From positions 1 through 44,506 of the forward strand of contig NZ_JBIYSM020000039.1 in NCBI RefSeq assembly GCF_044759095.2: a stretch of DNA of 44,506 bases, read 5' to 3'. The first letter of the stretch is position 1, and the number at the start of each line of letters is the position of its first letter. Made by a program: the position numbers and the translations under genes. The notes under the pieces were generated by a model that searched no databases, had not been told where the DNA came from, and saw only the letters and a program-made list of their open reading frames with translations. The DNA is from JBIYSM02 sp044759095. Its GTDB lineage: Bacteria; Bacillota; Bacilli; Brevibacillales; Brevibacillaceae. Below, one piece after another: positions 14,219 through 21,863 of this stretch.

Positions 14219-15154
14219 TTGTCGTTTCATCATATTACCGTTTTATTAAACGAAGCTGTGGAGGGCTTAAACATCCGTCCGGACGGTACATATCTAGACT
14301 GTACGCTTGGCGGAGCCGGGCACAGCAGTCTCATCGCTTCCAAGCTCGGAGCGGACGGCAGGCTGATTGCCATTGACCAGGACGACACCGCTCTGGCCAA
14401 TGCAAGAGAGCGGCTTGCTCCGTATCTGGATCGAGTGACACTGGTAAAAAGCAATTTTCGCCGCATCAGGCAAGTCGTGCAGGAATTGGGCTTGTCGGGT
14501 GTGGATGGAGTGCTGTTTGATCTGGGGGTCTCTTCCCCTCAGTTGGACGAAGGAGAGCGGGGGTTCAGCTACAATGCGGATGCACCGCTCGACATGCGGA
14601 TGGACCAGCAGTCGCCGCTGACTGCCTACGATGTTGTGAACGACTGGGAAGAAGAAGAGCTGGCCCAACTGATCTGGGAGTATGGAGAAGAGAAATTTTC
14701 CCGCCGAATTGCCCGGCAAATTTCCCTGCATCGGAAAAAGGCTCCCATTCGGACAACCGGAGAACTGGTAGAAATTATCAAGGAAGCGATTCCGGCCGCC
14801 GCCCGCAGAACGGGACCGCATCCCGCAAAACGCACGTTTCAGGCGATCCGCATCGCCGTGAATGACGAACTCAATGCGTTTCGGGAGGCAGTCGTTGACG
14901 CCATCGAGCTTCTCCGTCCGCAGGGAAGGGTAAGTGTCATTACCTTCCACTCTCTCGAAGACCGGATCTGCAAGCAAGTGTACCAGGATTACGCCAAGGG
15001 CTGTACATGTCCGCCGAGCTTCCCCATTTGCACGTGCGGCAACCAGCCTGTTGTAAAAATCATTACCCGCAAGCCGATCGTACCGTCGGAAGCGGAACTG
15101 ACCGAGAATCCCCGCGCCCGTTCAGCCAAGCTGAGGGTGGCCGAGAAACTGTAA
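14219..15154 (+). CDS. rsmH: 16S rRNA (cytosine(1402)-N(4))-methyltransferase RsmH
   Basis: Methylates N4 of C1402 in the ribosomal P site of 16S rRNA using SAM. The 311-residue protein shows the N-terminal HHITVLLNEAVEGL, the SAM-binding motif YLDCTLGGAGHS (about 26-37), DQDDTAL (about 53-59), a FDLGVSSPQLDEGERGFSY stretch (about 100-118), and the C-terminal VSVITFHSLEDRICKQ motif. The start is unusual: TTG 14219, placed by GGGAGTGA at 14206-14213, gives the 311-residue length of the Bacillus homologue. An in-frame GTG at 14198 has no RBS. It sits between mraZ and ftsL as in nearly all dcw clusters, with 12 bp to ftsL. Confidence 0.95.
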   Translation: MSFHHITVLLNEAVEGLNIRPDGTYLDCTLGGAGHSSLIASKLGADGRLIAIDQDDTALANARERLAPYLDRVTLVKSNFRRIRQVVQELGLSGVDGVLFDLGVSSPQLDEGERGFSYNADAPLDMRMDQQSPLTAYDVVNDWEEEELAQLIWEYGEEKFSRRIARQISLHRKKAPIRTTGELVEIIKEAIPAAARRTGPHPAKRTFQAIRIAVNDELNAFREAVVDAIELLRPQGRVSVITFHSLEDRICKQVYQDYAKGCTCPPSFPICTCGNQPVVKIITRKPIVPSEAELTENPRARSAKLRVAEKL

Positions 15155-15166
15155 GGAGGGAGAGGA

Positions 15167-15565
15167 ATGAGTTATTATTACCGAGGAAATCTCGCTGTGG
15201 AGCTGGAAAAAAACCACTCCAGGAAGAAGACCAAGCGAACCATAAAGATAAAACCGTCCATTCCTACCGGCGAAAAGCTTTTATACTTGCTCTTCATTTC
15301 CATTATCGTCGCCGGAGCGGGATTTGTGGGCGTCCGCTACTCGGAAATCTCCCAATACAATTACGAGATCCAGAGTCTCCGAAAAGAAATACGCATCAAC
15401 CAGGAGAAAAACGCTGCGCTGCAGCTGCAAATTGAACAAATGAGCAATCGCGACCGGATTGTTGCGGAAGCGGAAAAGATGGGGATGGTCTCCAATCCGG
15501 GTTCTGTTCACGTGATTGGTCAAAACGATTCAACAGGGAAAACAAAAACAGGCATGACAAACTAA
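15167..15565 (+). CDS. ftsL: Cell division protein FtsL
   Basis: A small bitopic divisome protein of 132 residues that forms a complex with DivIB and DivIC and supports septal PBP activity. It has a basic cytoplasmic N-terminus (residues 1-37, rich in Lys/Arg), one membrane helix (about 38-58, LLYLLFISIIVAGAGFVGVRY) and an extracellular coiled coil (about 60-100, EISQYNYEIQSLRKEIRINQEKNAALQLQIEQM), then RDRIVAEAEKMGM, typical of the family. GGAGGGAG precedes ATG 15167. A terminator hairpin lies 1-35 bp after its stop codon, before pbpB, so FtsL may be made in excess over the downstream proteins. Confidence 0.92.
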   Translation: MSYYYRGNLAVELEKNHSRKKTKRTIKIKPSIPTGEKLLYLLFISIIVAGAGFVGVRYSEISQYNYEIQSLRKEIRINQEKNAALQLQIEQMSNRDRIVAEAEKMGMVSNPGSVHVIGQNDSTGKTKTGMTN

Positions 15566-15566
15566 G

Positions 15567-15602
15567 ATGTTACCAGCATAGTCTCGGTAACATTTTTTCT
15601 TC
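15567..15602 (+). terminator. Terminator hairpin between ftsL and pbpB
   Basis: ATGTTACC (15567-15574) pairs perfectly with GGTAACAT (15586-15593) and is followed by TTTTTTCTT. It looks like a complete intrinsic terminator inside the dcw cluster. No strong promoter is evident in the 80 bp before pbpB, so partial read-through (attenuation) is likely. Confidence 0.7.
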
Positions 15603-15682
15603 ACAGGGGAATCTTCCATTGTTGCCGCCAGTTGAAAAAGGGAAATGGAACTTGTGAACGTTGAACGGTGAGGTGAAGCAGC

Positions 15683-17977
15683 ATGGAAACAAAACGTCGA
15701 GTCAACTGGCGCATTTTGTTCCTGGCGTTTATGACGATTCTGGTTTTTTCCGGACTGACGGTTCGACTCTGGTGGATTCAGACCGTCGATGCCGCCTGGA
15801 TTATGGATGAGGCGAAAGAACAGTGGGACTGGAAAAAGAAGCTGAAGCCAAAGCGGGGGGAGATTCGGGACCGAAACGGCGAAGTTCTGGCATACGAGGG
15901 GAAGGCGTATACGGTGAACGCCACGATGCCGCCCCGCAACGAACAGGAGGCCAAACGAATCGGGGACAATTACGTCAAAGACCCGTACTACACGGCGACC
16001 AAGCTGTCCCCCATTCTGAACGTTCCGGTGGACAAGCTGTTGCAAAGCCTGACCAACCAGACCAGCCTCTACGTGGAACTGGGAAGAGCGGGAAAGAAGA
16101 TTACGGAAGAGCAAAAAAAGCAGATCCTGGATGTTCAGTATCCGCGATTGCCGAATGGGGAGCGTTCGGAAGTAAATCAATTGCCGGGAATTTTCCTTAC
16201 GGATACGACCCGCCGCTTTTATCCCAACAACGGCTTTGCTTCTCATGTCCTCGGGTACATGACCTATGAAGATGAGGCCAAAATGGGAATCGAGCTGCAG
16301 CTCGACAAGGAACTGCGCGGTGAAATGGGAGAACTGCAGGTGCTGACCGACGCAGCCGGCTACCAGCTGCCGGAGGGGGAAAACATCTATAAACCGGCGA
16401 AGGACGGGCTCAACGTATACCTGACCATCGACCAACAGATTCAGGATTACGTGGAACAGGCCTTGGACAAGACGGAACAGGAATACAAACCGAAAAAAAT
16501 GACAGTCATCGTCTCGGACCCGAACACCGGAGAAATTTTGGCGATGGGCAACCGCCCGCAGTTCAACCCCAATTCGTACTGGAATATTGAGAACTTTACC
16601 AACCACGCCGTCAGCAGCATGTTTGAACCTGGATCAACCTTTAAAATTATCACCTTGGCCGCAGCGATTGAAGAAGGGTTGTTTAACCCAAATGAAACCT
16701 ATCAATCCGGTTTGTATAAAAAAGTGCCCGGCAAGGCGATTCAAGACCACAACAACGGACACGGCTGGGGAAAGATCACCTTCCTCGAAGGCGTGCAGCG
16801 TTCCAGTAATGTAGCGTTCGTCATCCTGGGCTATGAGCGGCTGAAACAGGAACTGTTGAGTAAATACTTCGACCTGTTCGGCTTCACCAAAAAAACAAAT
16901 ATCGACTTGCCCTATGAGAAAAAAGGGATTATGACGGATTTGAAGAATCCCCGTTCGCCGCGCGACGTGGCCGTTACCACCTTTGGTCAAGGGGTTGCCG
17001 TAACCGCCATTCAACAGGTGGCGGCAGTAGGCGCCATCGCCAACGGCGGGGAATTGCTGAGGCCTCACATTATCAAGGAAATGAGGGACCCGCATACAGG
17101 TGCAGTGGTGAAGCGAAACGAACGTGAAGTCGTCCAGCGCGTTGTCTCTGAAAAAACAGCAAAGCAGGTTCGCGATATTCTGGAGACGGTTGTCACAGGA
17201 GAAGCAGGAACAGGTAAAGCATACAATATCGAGGGATACCACGTAGCGGGGAAAACAGGTACGGCACAAAAATACGACGAGCAAACCGGCAAGATCATGG
17301 AGGGGCGTTACATCGTGTCCTTTATCGGCTTTGCTCCGAAGGACAATCCTCGGCTGCTGGTATACGTGGTCGTAGACGATCCCGAAACCGACCTGCCCTC
17401 CAGTTTGCTGGGAAGCAAGGTTGTAGCTCCGATCTTCAAATCGGTTATGGAGCGAAGCTTGCAGTACCTGCAGCAAAAACCTGAGATTCAAGCGGCCGTT
17501 CCGCCATCAGGCAAACAGGTGCCTGCCCAGGCGCAGGAGCTCATGATGCCCAAATTTGTCGGCATGTCCGCCACGGCGGCGCAGTTGCGGGCCAAGAAGG
17601 ACGGCTTCCAGGTTACTCTCATGGGCAATGGTACCAAAATTGTGGAGCAGTACCCGGTCCCGTACGATATGGTCCTGCCCAAAGCAAAGATCGTGCTGGT
17701 TACGGATCGCGTAAAAGGTACGAAGATGCCGGATTTCAAAGGAAAATCGCTGCGGGAAGTGATGGAATTCGCCTCTCTTTTGCACATGCAGGTAACAGTC
17801 AGTGGAACCGGTTTCGTCGCCCAGCAAAGCATTGCGCCCGGGACTGCGATCTCGGGCAGCGAAAAGCTGCAGGTGACGTTGAAACCGACATCGGATATCA
17901 TCCCAGCGGAATCTGAACCATCTGCAGAAGGCGTATCTCCGCCTGCAGCTGAGGCTGAAACGACGGCATCCCCATAG
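15683..17977 (+). CDS. pbpB: Septal penicillin-binding protein 2B (class B transpeptidase) with PASTA domains
   Basis: Essential divisome transpeptidase that cross-links septal peptidoglycan. The 764 residues comprise a short cytoplasmic tail, a membrane anchor (about 10-29), a PBP dimerisation domain (about 55-240, with GEIRDRNGEVLA), and a transpeptidase domain with all three catalytic motifs: Ser318-Thr-Phe-Lys321 (EPGSTFK), Ser374-Ser-Asn376 and Lys524-Thr-Gly-Thr527. Two PASTA modules follow (about 625-690 and 690-745), then a Pro/Ala/Glu-rich tail. It is longer than the Bacillus subtilis protein, mainly in this tail. RBS GGTGAGGTGAAG precedes ATG 15683. It follows ftsL after a terminator hairpin and precedes the paralogue spoVD, as in other endospore formers. 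Confidence 0.95.
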   Translation: METKRRVNWRILFLAFMTILVFSGLTVRLWWIQTVDAAWIMDEAKEQWDWKKKLKPKRGEIRDRNGEVLAYEGKAYTVNATMPPRNEQEAKRIGDNYVKDPYYTATKLSPILNVPVDKLLQSLTNQTSLYVELGRAGKKITEEQKKQILDVQYPRLPNGERSEVNQLPGIFLTDTTRRFYPNNGFASHVLGYMTYEDEAKMGIELQLDKELRGEMGELQVLTDAAGYQLPEGENIYKPAKDGLNVYLTIDQQIQDYVEQALDKTEQEYKPKKMTVIVSDPNTGEILAMGNRPQFNPNSYWNIENFTNHAVSSMFEPGSTFKIITLAAAIEEGLFNPNETYQSGLYKKVPGKAIQDHNNGHGWGKITFLEGVQRSSNVAFVILGYERLKQELLSKYFDLFGFTKKTNIDLPYEKKGIMTDLKNPRSPRDVAVTTFGQGVAVTAIQQVAAVGAIANGGELLRPHIIKEMRDPHTGAVVKRNEREVVQRVVSEKTAKQVRDILETVVTGEAGTGKAYNIEGYHVAGKTGTAQKYDEQTGKIMEGRYIVSFIGFAPKDNPRLLVYVVVDDPETDLPSSLLGSKVVAPIFKSVMERSLQYLQQKPEIQAAVPPSGKQVPAQAQELMMPKFVGMSATAAQLRAKKDGFQVTLMGNGTKIVEQYPVPYDMVLPKAKIVLVTDRVKGTKMPDFKGKSLREVMEFASLLHMQVTVSGTGFVAQQSIAPGTAISGSEKLQVTLKPTSDIIPAESEPSAEGVSPPAAEAETTASP

Positions 17978-18035
17978 CAGTTCTAACCAGTCCCCCCGGT
18001 GAATAGGGTAAGAAAAGAGACAACCTGTTTATATA

Positions 18036-18240
18036 TCCCCCTACGGGGATCTGGGTGTGGCTTCGCGAGGTTGTCTCTCGAGGTAGCATCGCCACGATGA
18101 AGCACCCTTCGGGCACCTGGGTGTGGCTTCGCAAGGGTGTCTCTCGACGTAGCATCGCCACGATGAAGCACCCTGCGGGCACCTGGGTGTGGCTTCGCAA
18201 GGGTGTCTCTCGACGTAGCATCGCCACGATGAAGGGGGGA
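18036..18240 (+). repeat. 66-bp tandem repeat array upstream of spoVD
   Basis: Units start at 18051, 18117 and 18183 (CTGGGTGTGGCTTCGC...), an exact 66-bp period. Units 1 and 2 differ at four positions. Unit 3 equals unit 2 over its 52 shared bases, then ends in GGGGGG, which becomes the spoVD RBS. A degenerate part of a preceding unit (CCCCCTACGGGGA, from 18037) stands at the left edge. Each unit contains the dyads CATCG-CCA-CGATG and CACCC...GGGTG. Because 66 is a multiple of three, frames stay open through the array on both strands, but nothing supports translation. A diverged copy lies before mraY at 21788. Confidence 0.9.
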
Positions 18241-18247
18241 CTGCGCT

Positions 18248-20167
18248 GTGCGGGTATCCAATGTAACCGTACGCCGCCGTATTTTTATCGCACTTGCGAT
18301 CGGCATTGTCTTGTATAGCGCATTGATTACTCGTTTAGGGTACATTCAACTGGTGCAGGGGCAGTGGCTGCAGGATGAAGCGAAACAATTGTGGGGCCGT
18401 AATATCCCGTTTGAAGCAAAACGGGGCAAAATACTCGACCGTAACGGCAACGAGCTGGTGACCAATACAAGCGTCCCCTCCGTCATGGCCATTCCTGCGC
18501 AGATCAAGGATCCCCGCGACACGGCCAAAAAGCTGGCCGTCATCCTGGGACAGAAGGAAGAGGATATTTACAAGGCGATTACCAAGCGGGTGCTGATCAA
18601 CCGCGTGCCAGGAGGTCGCAAGATTTCTGCGGAAAAAGCAAGGCAGATTCAAGAACTGGCCCTTGCGGGAATTCAGGTAGCCGAAGACACCGAAAGGTTT
18701 TATCCGAACGGCGCGTTCGCTTCCCATCTGCTCGGCTTTACCGGCATTGACAACCAGGGGCTGACCGGATTGGAGCGCGTCTACGACAAGTTCCTCAAGG
18801 GCACGCCAGGCTATGTTTCTTTCCCTGCGGATGCCCGCGGTCGAATGATGCCTGGGGAATCGGAGCAGTACGTGGCACCCATTGATGGCATGGACATGTA
18901 TTTGACCATAGACAGTACGATACAGTCGTTTATTGAGAGGGAACTGGATCAAGCGATGGTGGCGTACCAGCCGGACGACGTGATTGCCATCGCGATGAAC
19001 CCCAAAACGGGTGAAATCCTCGGAATGGGCAGCAGGCCCACCTTTGATCCCGGCAAATACAGGGAGTACCCGACGGAAACGTTTGACCGCAACCTGCCCA
19101 TCTGGAAGACATACGAGCCGGGGTCTACCTTCAAGATCGTGACCCTGGCGGCCGCCCTGAACGAAGGTGTAATCAAGCTGGAAGAGGGTTTTTTTGACCC
19201 CGGCTACATTATCGTCGCCGGCAAGCGACTGCGCTGCTGGAAACGGCAGGGCCACGGGCAGGAAACCATGCTGGAAGTAGTGGAAAATTCCTGCAATCCC
19301 GGTTTTGTGACGATGGGACAGCGGCTGCAAAAAGAGCGGTTGTTTGAGTACATTAAGAAGTTTGGTTTTGGGCAAAAAACGGGAATCGATTTGATCGGTG
19401 AGGAAAACGGATTGCTGTTCAACCTGAAAAACGTCGGTCCGGTGGAACTGGGGACAACTTCATTCGGACAGGGCGTCTCCGTTACGCCCATTCAGCAGAT
19501 GGCCGCGGTTGCGGCGATCATCAACGGCGGCAAGCTGATGAAGCCATTTGTTGCCAAGGAGTGGCGGGACAGCGTGACCCACGATGTCGTCGGCCGGACG
19601 CTTCCGACCGAAGTGCGCCAGGTCATCTCCTCCGAGACTTCGGCCAAGGTGCGTTACGCACTCGAGAGTGTTGTGGCCCGAGGGACGGGGGGCAAAGCCT
19701 TTATCGACGGATACCGCGTCGGCGGCAAGACCGGTACGGCTCAAAAGGTCAGGAACGGCCGCTATATGGACGGGGAGTATATCGTATCCTTTATCGGTTT
19801 TGCGCCCGCGGATGACCCGCAAATTCTCGTCTACATCGCGGTTGATAATCCCAAGGCGCTTGCGTTTGGCGGTTTGATCGCCGCCCCGAGCGTCAGAAGC
19901 ATCTTGGAGTCGTCGCTACAATACCTGAAGGTGCCAAAGCGACAGAACCAAATCCAGAAGGAATACGTTTACCCCGACAAGCGCTATCTGGAAGTACCCA
20001 ATATGATCGGTCTCAGCCTCAAGGAAGTTGCCACCACGTATGACACGCTGCCGTTGGTCGTCGACGGCAAAGGCAGCCGTGTCATCAAGCAGTCACCCGC
20101 GCCCGGAGAGAGGATCGAACAGGGATCAAAAATTCGCATCTACCTTGGTGACAAATCAGCCAATTAG
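18248..20167 (+). CDS. spoVD: Stage V sporulation protein D (class B penicillin-binding protein)
   Basis: Transpeptidase needed for spore cortex peptidoglycan, acting with SpoVE in the outer forespore membrane. The 639 residues include a membrane anchor (about 10-30), a dimerisation domain (from about 55, KRGKILDRNGNELV), the catalytic motifs Ser293-Thr-Phe-Lys296, Ser348-Cys-Asn350 and Lys494-Thr-Gly-Thr497, and one C-terminal PASTA module (about 577-635). A cysteine in the SCN motif and another in RLRCW occur here; SpoVD activity is redox-controlled in Bacillus subtilis. The start is GTG 18248 with AAGGGGGG (18232-18239) supplied by the end of the 66-bp repeat array. I see no sigma-E promoter that I would trust in the upstream repeats. 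Confidence 0.94.
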   Translation: MRVSNVTVRRRIFIALAIGIVLYSALITRLGYIQLVQGQWLQDEAKQLWGRNIPFEAKRGKILDRNGNELVTNTSVPSVMAIPAQIKDPRDTAKKLAVILGQKEEDIYKAITKRVLINRVPGGRKISAEKARQIQELALAGIQVAEDTERFYPNGAFASHLLGFTGIDNQGLTGLERVYDKFLKGTPGYVSFPADARGRMMPGESEQYVAPIDGMDMYLTIDSTIQSFIERELDQAMVAYQPDDVIAIAMNPKTGEILGMGSRPTFDPGKYREYPTETFDRNLPIWKTYEPGSTFKIVTLAAALNEGVIKLEEGFFDPGYIIVAGKRLRCWKRQGHGQETMLEVVENSCNPGFVTMGQRLQKERLFEYIKKFGFGQKTGIDLIGEENGLLFNLKNVGPVELGTTSFGQGVSVTPIQQMAAVAAIINGGKLMKPFVAKEWRDSVTHDVVGRTLPTEVRQVISSETSAKVRYALESVVARGTGGKAFIDGYRVGGKTGTAQKVRNGRYMDGEYIVSFIGFAPADDPQILVYIAVDNPKALAFGGLIAAPSVRSILESSLQYLKVPKRQNQIQKEYVYPDKRYLEVPNMIGLSLKEVATTYDTLPLVVDGKGSRVIKQSPAPGERIEQGSKIRIYLGDKSAN

Positions 20168-20215
20168 CATTACAATATGTCGGGTGGGAGAGACGTAAAG
20201 GCTCTCTTCCTCCCA

Positions 20216-20235
20216 ACCGTTTTGTACAAAACGGT
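20216..20235. promoter_or_regulatory. 20-bp perfect palindrome upstream of murE
   Basis: ACCGTTTTGTACAAAACGGT is self-complementary over all 20 bases. It overlaps the -35 of the predicted murE promoter, as an operator would. A less regular GGGAGAGA...TCTCTTCC hairpin lies just upstream (about 20184-20214). Confidence 0.55.
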
Positions 20236-20252
20236 ATTCTTTTGTCTATACT
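20222..20252 (+). promoter_or_regulatory. Possible promoter of murE
   Basis: TTGTAC (20222-20227) and TATACT (20247-20252), spacer 19 bp, slightly long. The start codon is 26 bp further on. The -35 is inside the 20-bp palindrome. Confidence 0.4.
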
Positions 20253-20277
20253 AGTGGGAGAATGGGGTGCCATTGTC

Positions 20278-21753
20278 ATGTTGTTAAGGGATCTGCTTGC
20301 ACCTCTGTTGCCGGTTCGGGTAATAGGGGAGGACAGCTTAGAAATTACTGGATTGACGGCAGATTCACGCAAGGTGAAACCCGGAACTCTCTTCATTTGT
20401 TTGAGAGGGTTTACCGTAGATGGTCATACGTTTGCGGCAAAGGCAGTAGAACAAGGAGCCGTTGCCGTACTTTCCGAAGAAGATGTGGACGTGCCAGCCA
20501 CCGTTGTCAGGGTACCTGATACCCGTCGGGCAATGGCGATGCTGGCTGACCGTTTTTACGGCTCGCCCACGCGTGAACTGAAGCTGATTGGCGTCACCGG
20601 AACCAACGGAAAGACCACCACTACGCATCTCATTGACAAGATTCTGCGCGACCAGGAAAAACGGACCGGTTTGATCGGTACCATTCACATGCGGATCGGC
20701 GACGTAATCGAAGAAATCAAAAACACCACACCGGATGCTTTGGAACTGCAGCAAAGTTTTCGCCGCATGCGCGACATCGATACGGAATATGCCATTATTG
20801 AGGTCTCTTCTCACGCTTTGGAGTTGGGACGCGTACGCGGTTGCGACGTACATACCGCTGTGTTCACCAACTTGACGCAGGATCATCTCGACTACCACAA
20901 AACCATGGAAAACTACCGATACGCCAAGTCGCTGCTGTTTTCCCAACTGGGAAACAGCTATGACCCCGAACGCTTGAAGACGGCAGTGCTGAATGCAGAC
21001 GATGAGGCTTCCAAGCTGTTTGCAACGGTAACACCTGCGCGGGTCATCACCTACGGCATAGACCGGCCGGCTGACGTGCGGGCGGTGGATATCGACATTA
21101 CCAGCCGCGGAACCTCGTTTACGGCGCACACATTTGCCGGATCGATCCGGATGAACTTGAAGCTGATGGGCAAATTCAACGTATACAATGCGCTGGCTGC
21201 CATCGCCGCCACATTGGCCGAAGGAGTGCCGCTAGCCGACATCAAAGCAAGTCTAGAAGAAGTTGCAGGCGTTAGCGGACGCTTTGAATCGGTCGACGCA
21301 GGTCAGCCATTTACCGTAGTGGTTGACTACTCGCATACGCCGGACAGCCTGGAAAACGCGCTTCTGACCGTCAAGGAATTTGCCAAGGGGCGAATCTTTT
21401 GCATCGTCGGTTGCGGCGGAGATCGCGACCGAACCAAGCGCCCAATTATGGCGCAAATTGCAACAAAATATGCGGATGTTACCGTCTTAACATCAGATAA
21501 TCCTCGCTCCGAGGACCCGCACGCGATCCTCGACGACATGCTTGCCGGCATCAAACATGTGGCGCCGGACCGTTATGCCACGCTTGTGGACCGACGGGAG
21601 GCGATCCGCTTTGCTGTTTCCCAAGCGAAGGAAAAAGATGTCGTGCTGATCGCCGGCAAAGGGCATGAGACCTATCAGATCATCAAAGGACAGGTCCTTC
21701 CGTTTGACGACCGCCTGGTGGCGCGGGAGGCTATTTTGGAAAACAACCAATGA
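20278..21753 (+). CDS. murE: UDP-MurNAc-L-alanyl-D-glutamate:meso-diaminopimelate ligase
   Basis: Cytoplasmic ATP-dependent ligase adding the third stem-peptide residue. The 491 residues have the Mur N-terminal domain (about 20-95), an ATP-binding centre (VTGTNGKTTTTHL, P-loop 108-114), the ...NLTQDHLDYHKTMENY region, and a C-terminal domain with GCGGDRDRTKRP. The DNPR motif (407-410, followed by SEDP) is the known marker for meso-diaminopimelate rather than L-lysine, which gives the peptidoglycan type of the organism. ATG 20278 follows TGGGGTG by 8 bases; the frame is open to 20242, which lies inside the promoter. In many relatives murF follows murE; here a short spacer with a repeat copy and then mraY follow. 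Confidence 0.95.
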   Translation: MLLRDLLAPLLPVRVIGEDSLEITGLTADSRKVKPGTLFICLRGFTVDGHTFAAKAVEQGAVAVLSEEDVDVPATVVRVPDTRRAMAMLADRFYGSPTRELKLIGVTGTNGKTTTTHLIDKILRDQEKRTGLIGTIHMRIGDVIEEIKNTTPDALELQQSFRRMRDIDTEYAIIEVSSHALELGRVRGCDVHTAVFTNLTQDHLDYHKTMENYRYAKSLLFSQLGNSYDPERLKTAVLNADDEASKLFATVTPARVITYGIDRPADVRAVDIDITSRGTSFTAHTFAGSIRMNLKLMGKFNVYNALAAIAATLAEGVPLADIKASLEEVAGVSGRFESVDAGQPFTVVVDYSHTPDSLENALLTVKEFAKGRIFCIVGCGGDRDRTKRPIMAQIATKYADVTVLTSDNPRSEDPHAILDDMLAGIKHVAPDRYATLVDRREAIRFAVSQAKEKDVVLIAGKGHETYQIIKGQVLPFDDRLVAREAILENNQ

Positions 21754-21787
21754 TACGGGTACAGTTGTGTGAATAGCATCAGAGAAA

Positions 21788-21853
21788 GCACCCTTGGGCA
21801 CCCGAATTTGGCTTCAGAGGAATGTAACTCGACGTAGAATTGCCAGAGGAAGG
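21788..21853 (+). repeat. Diverged single copy of the 66-bp repeat upstream of mraY
   Basis: From GCACCCTTGGGCACC through TTGGCTTC and CTCGACGTAG to GCCAGAGGAAG, this spacer aligns along its full length (65-66 bp) with the spoVD repeat unit read in the same direction. As at spoVD, its 3' end merges with the RBS (GGAAGGAGG) of the following gene. Confidence 0.75.
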
Positions 21854-21863
21854 AGGTTAGGGC

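Noticed and set aside
18036..18240. CRISPR array
   Set aside because: The units are contiguous without unique spacers and no cas genes are present.
17898..18345. Open frames through the 66-bp repeat on both strands
   Set aside because: The period is a multiple of three, so any frame without a stop in one unit stays open. The translations are repeats of 22 residues without an RBS, and they overlap pbpB or spoVD.
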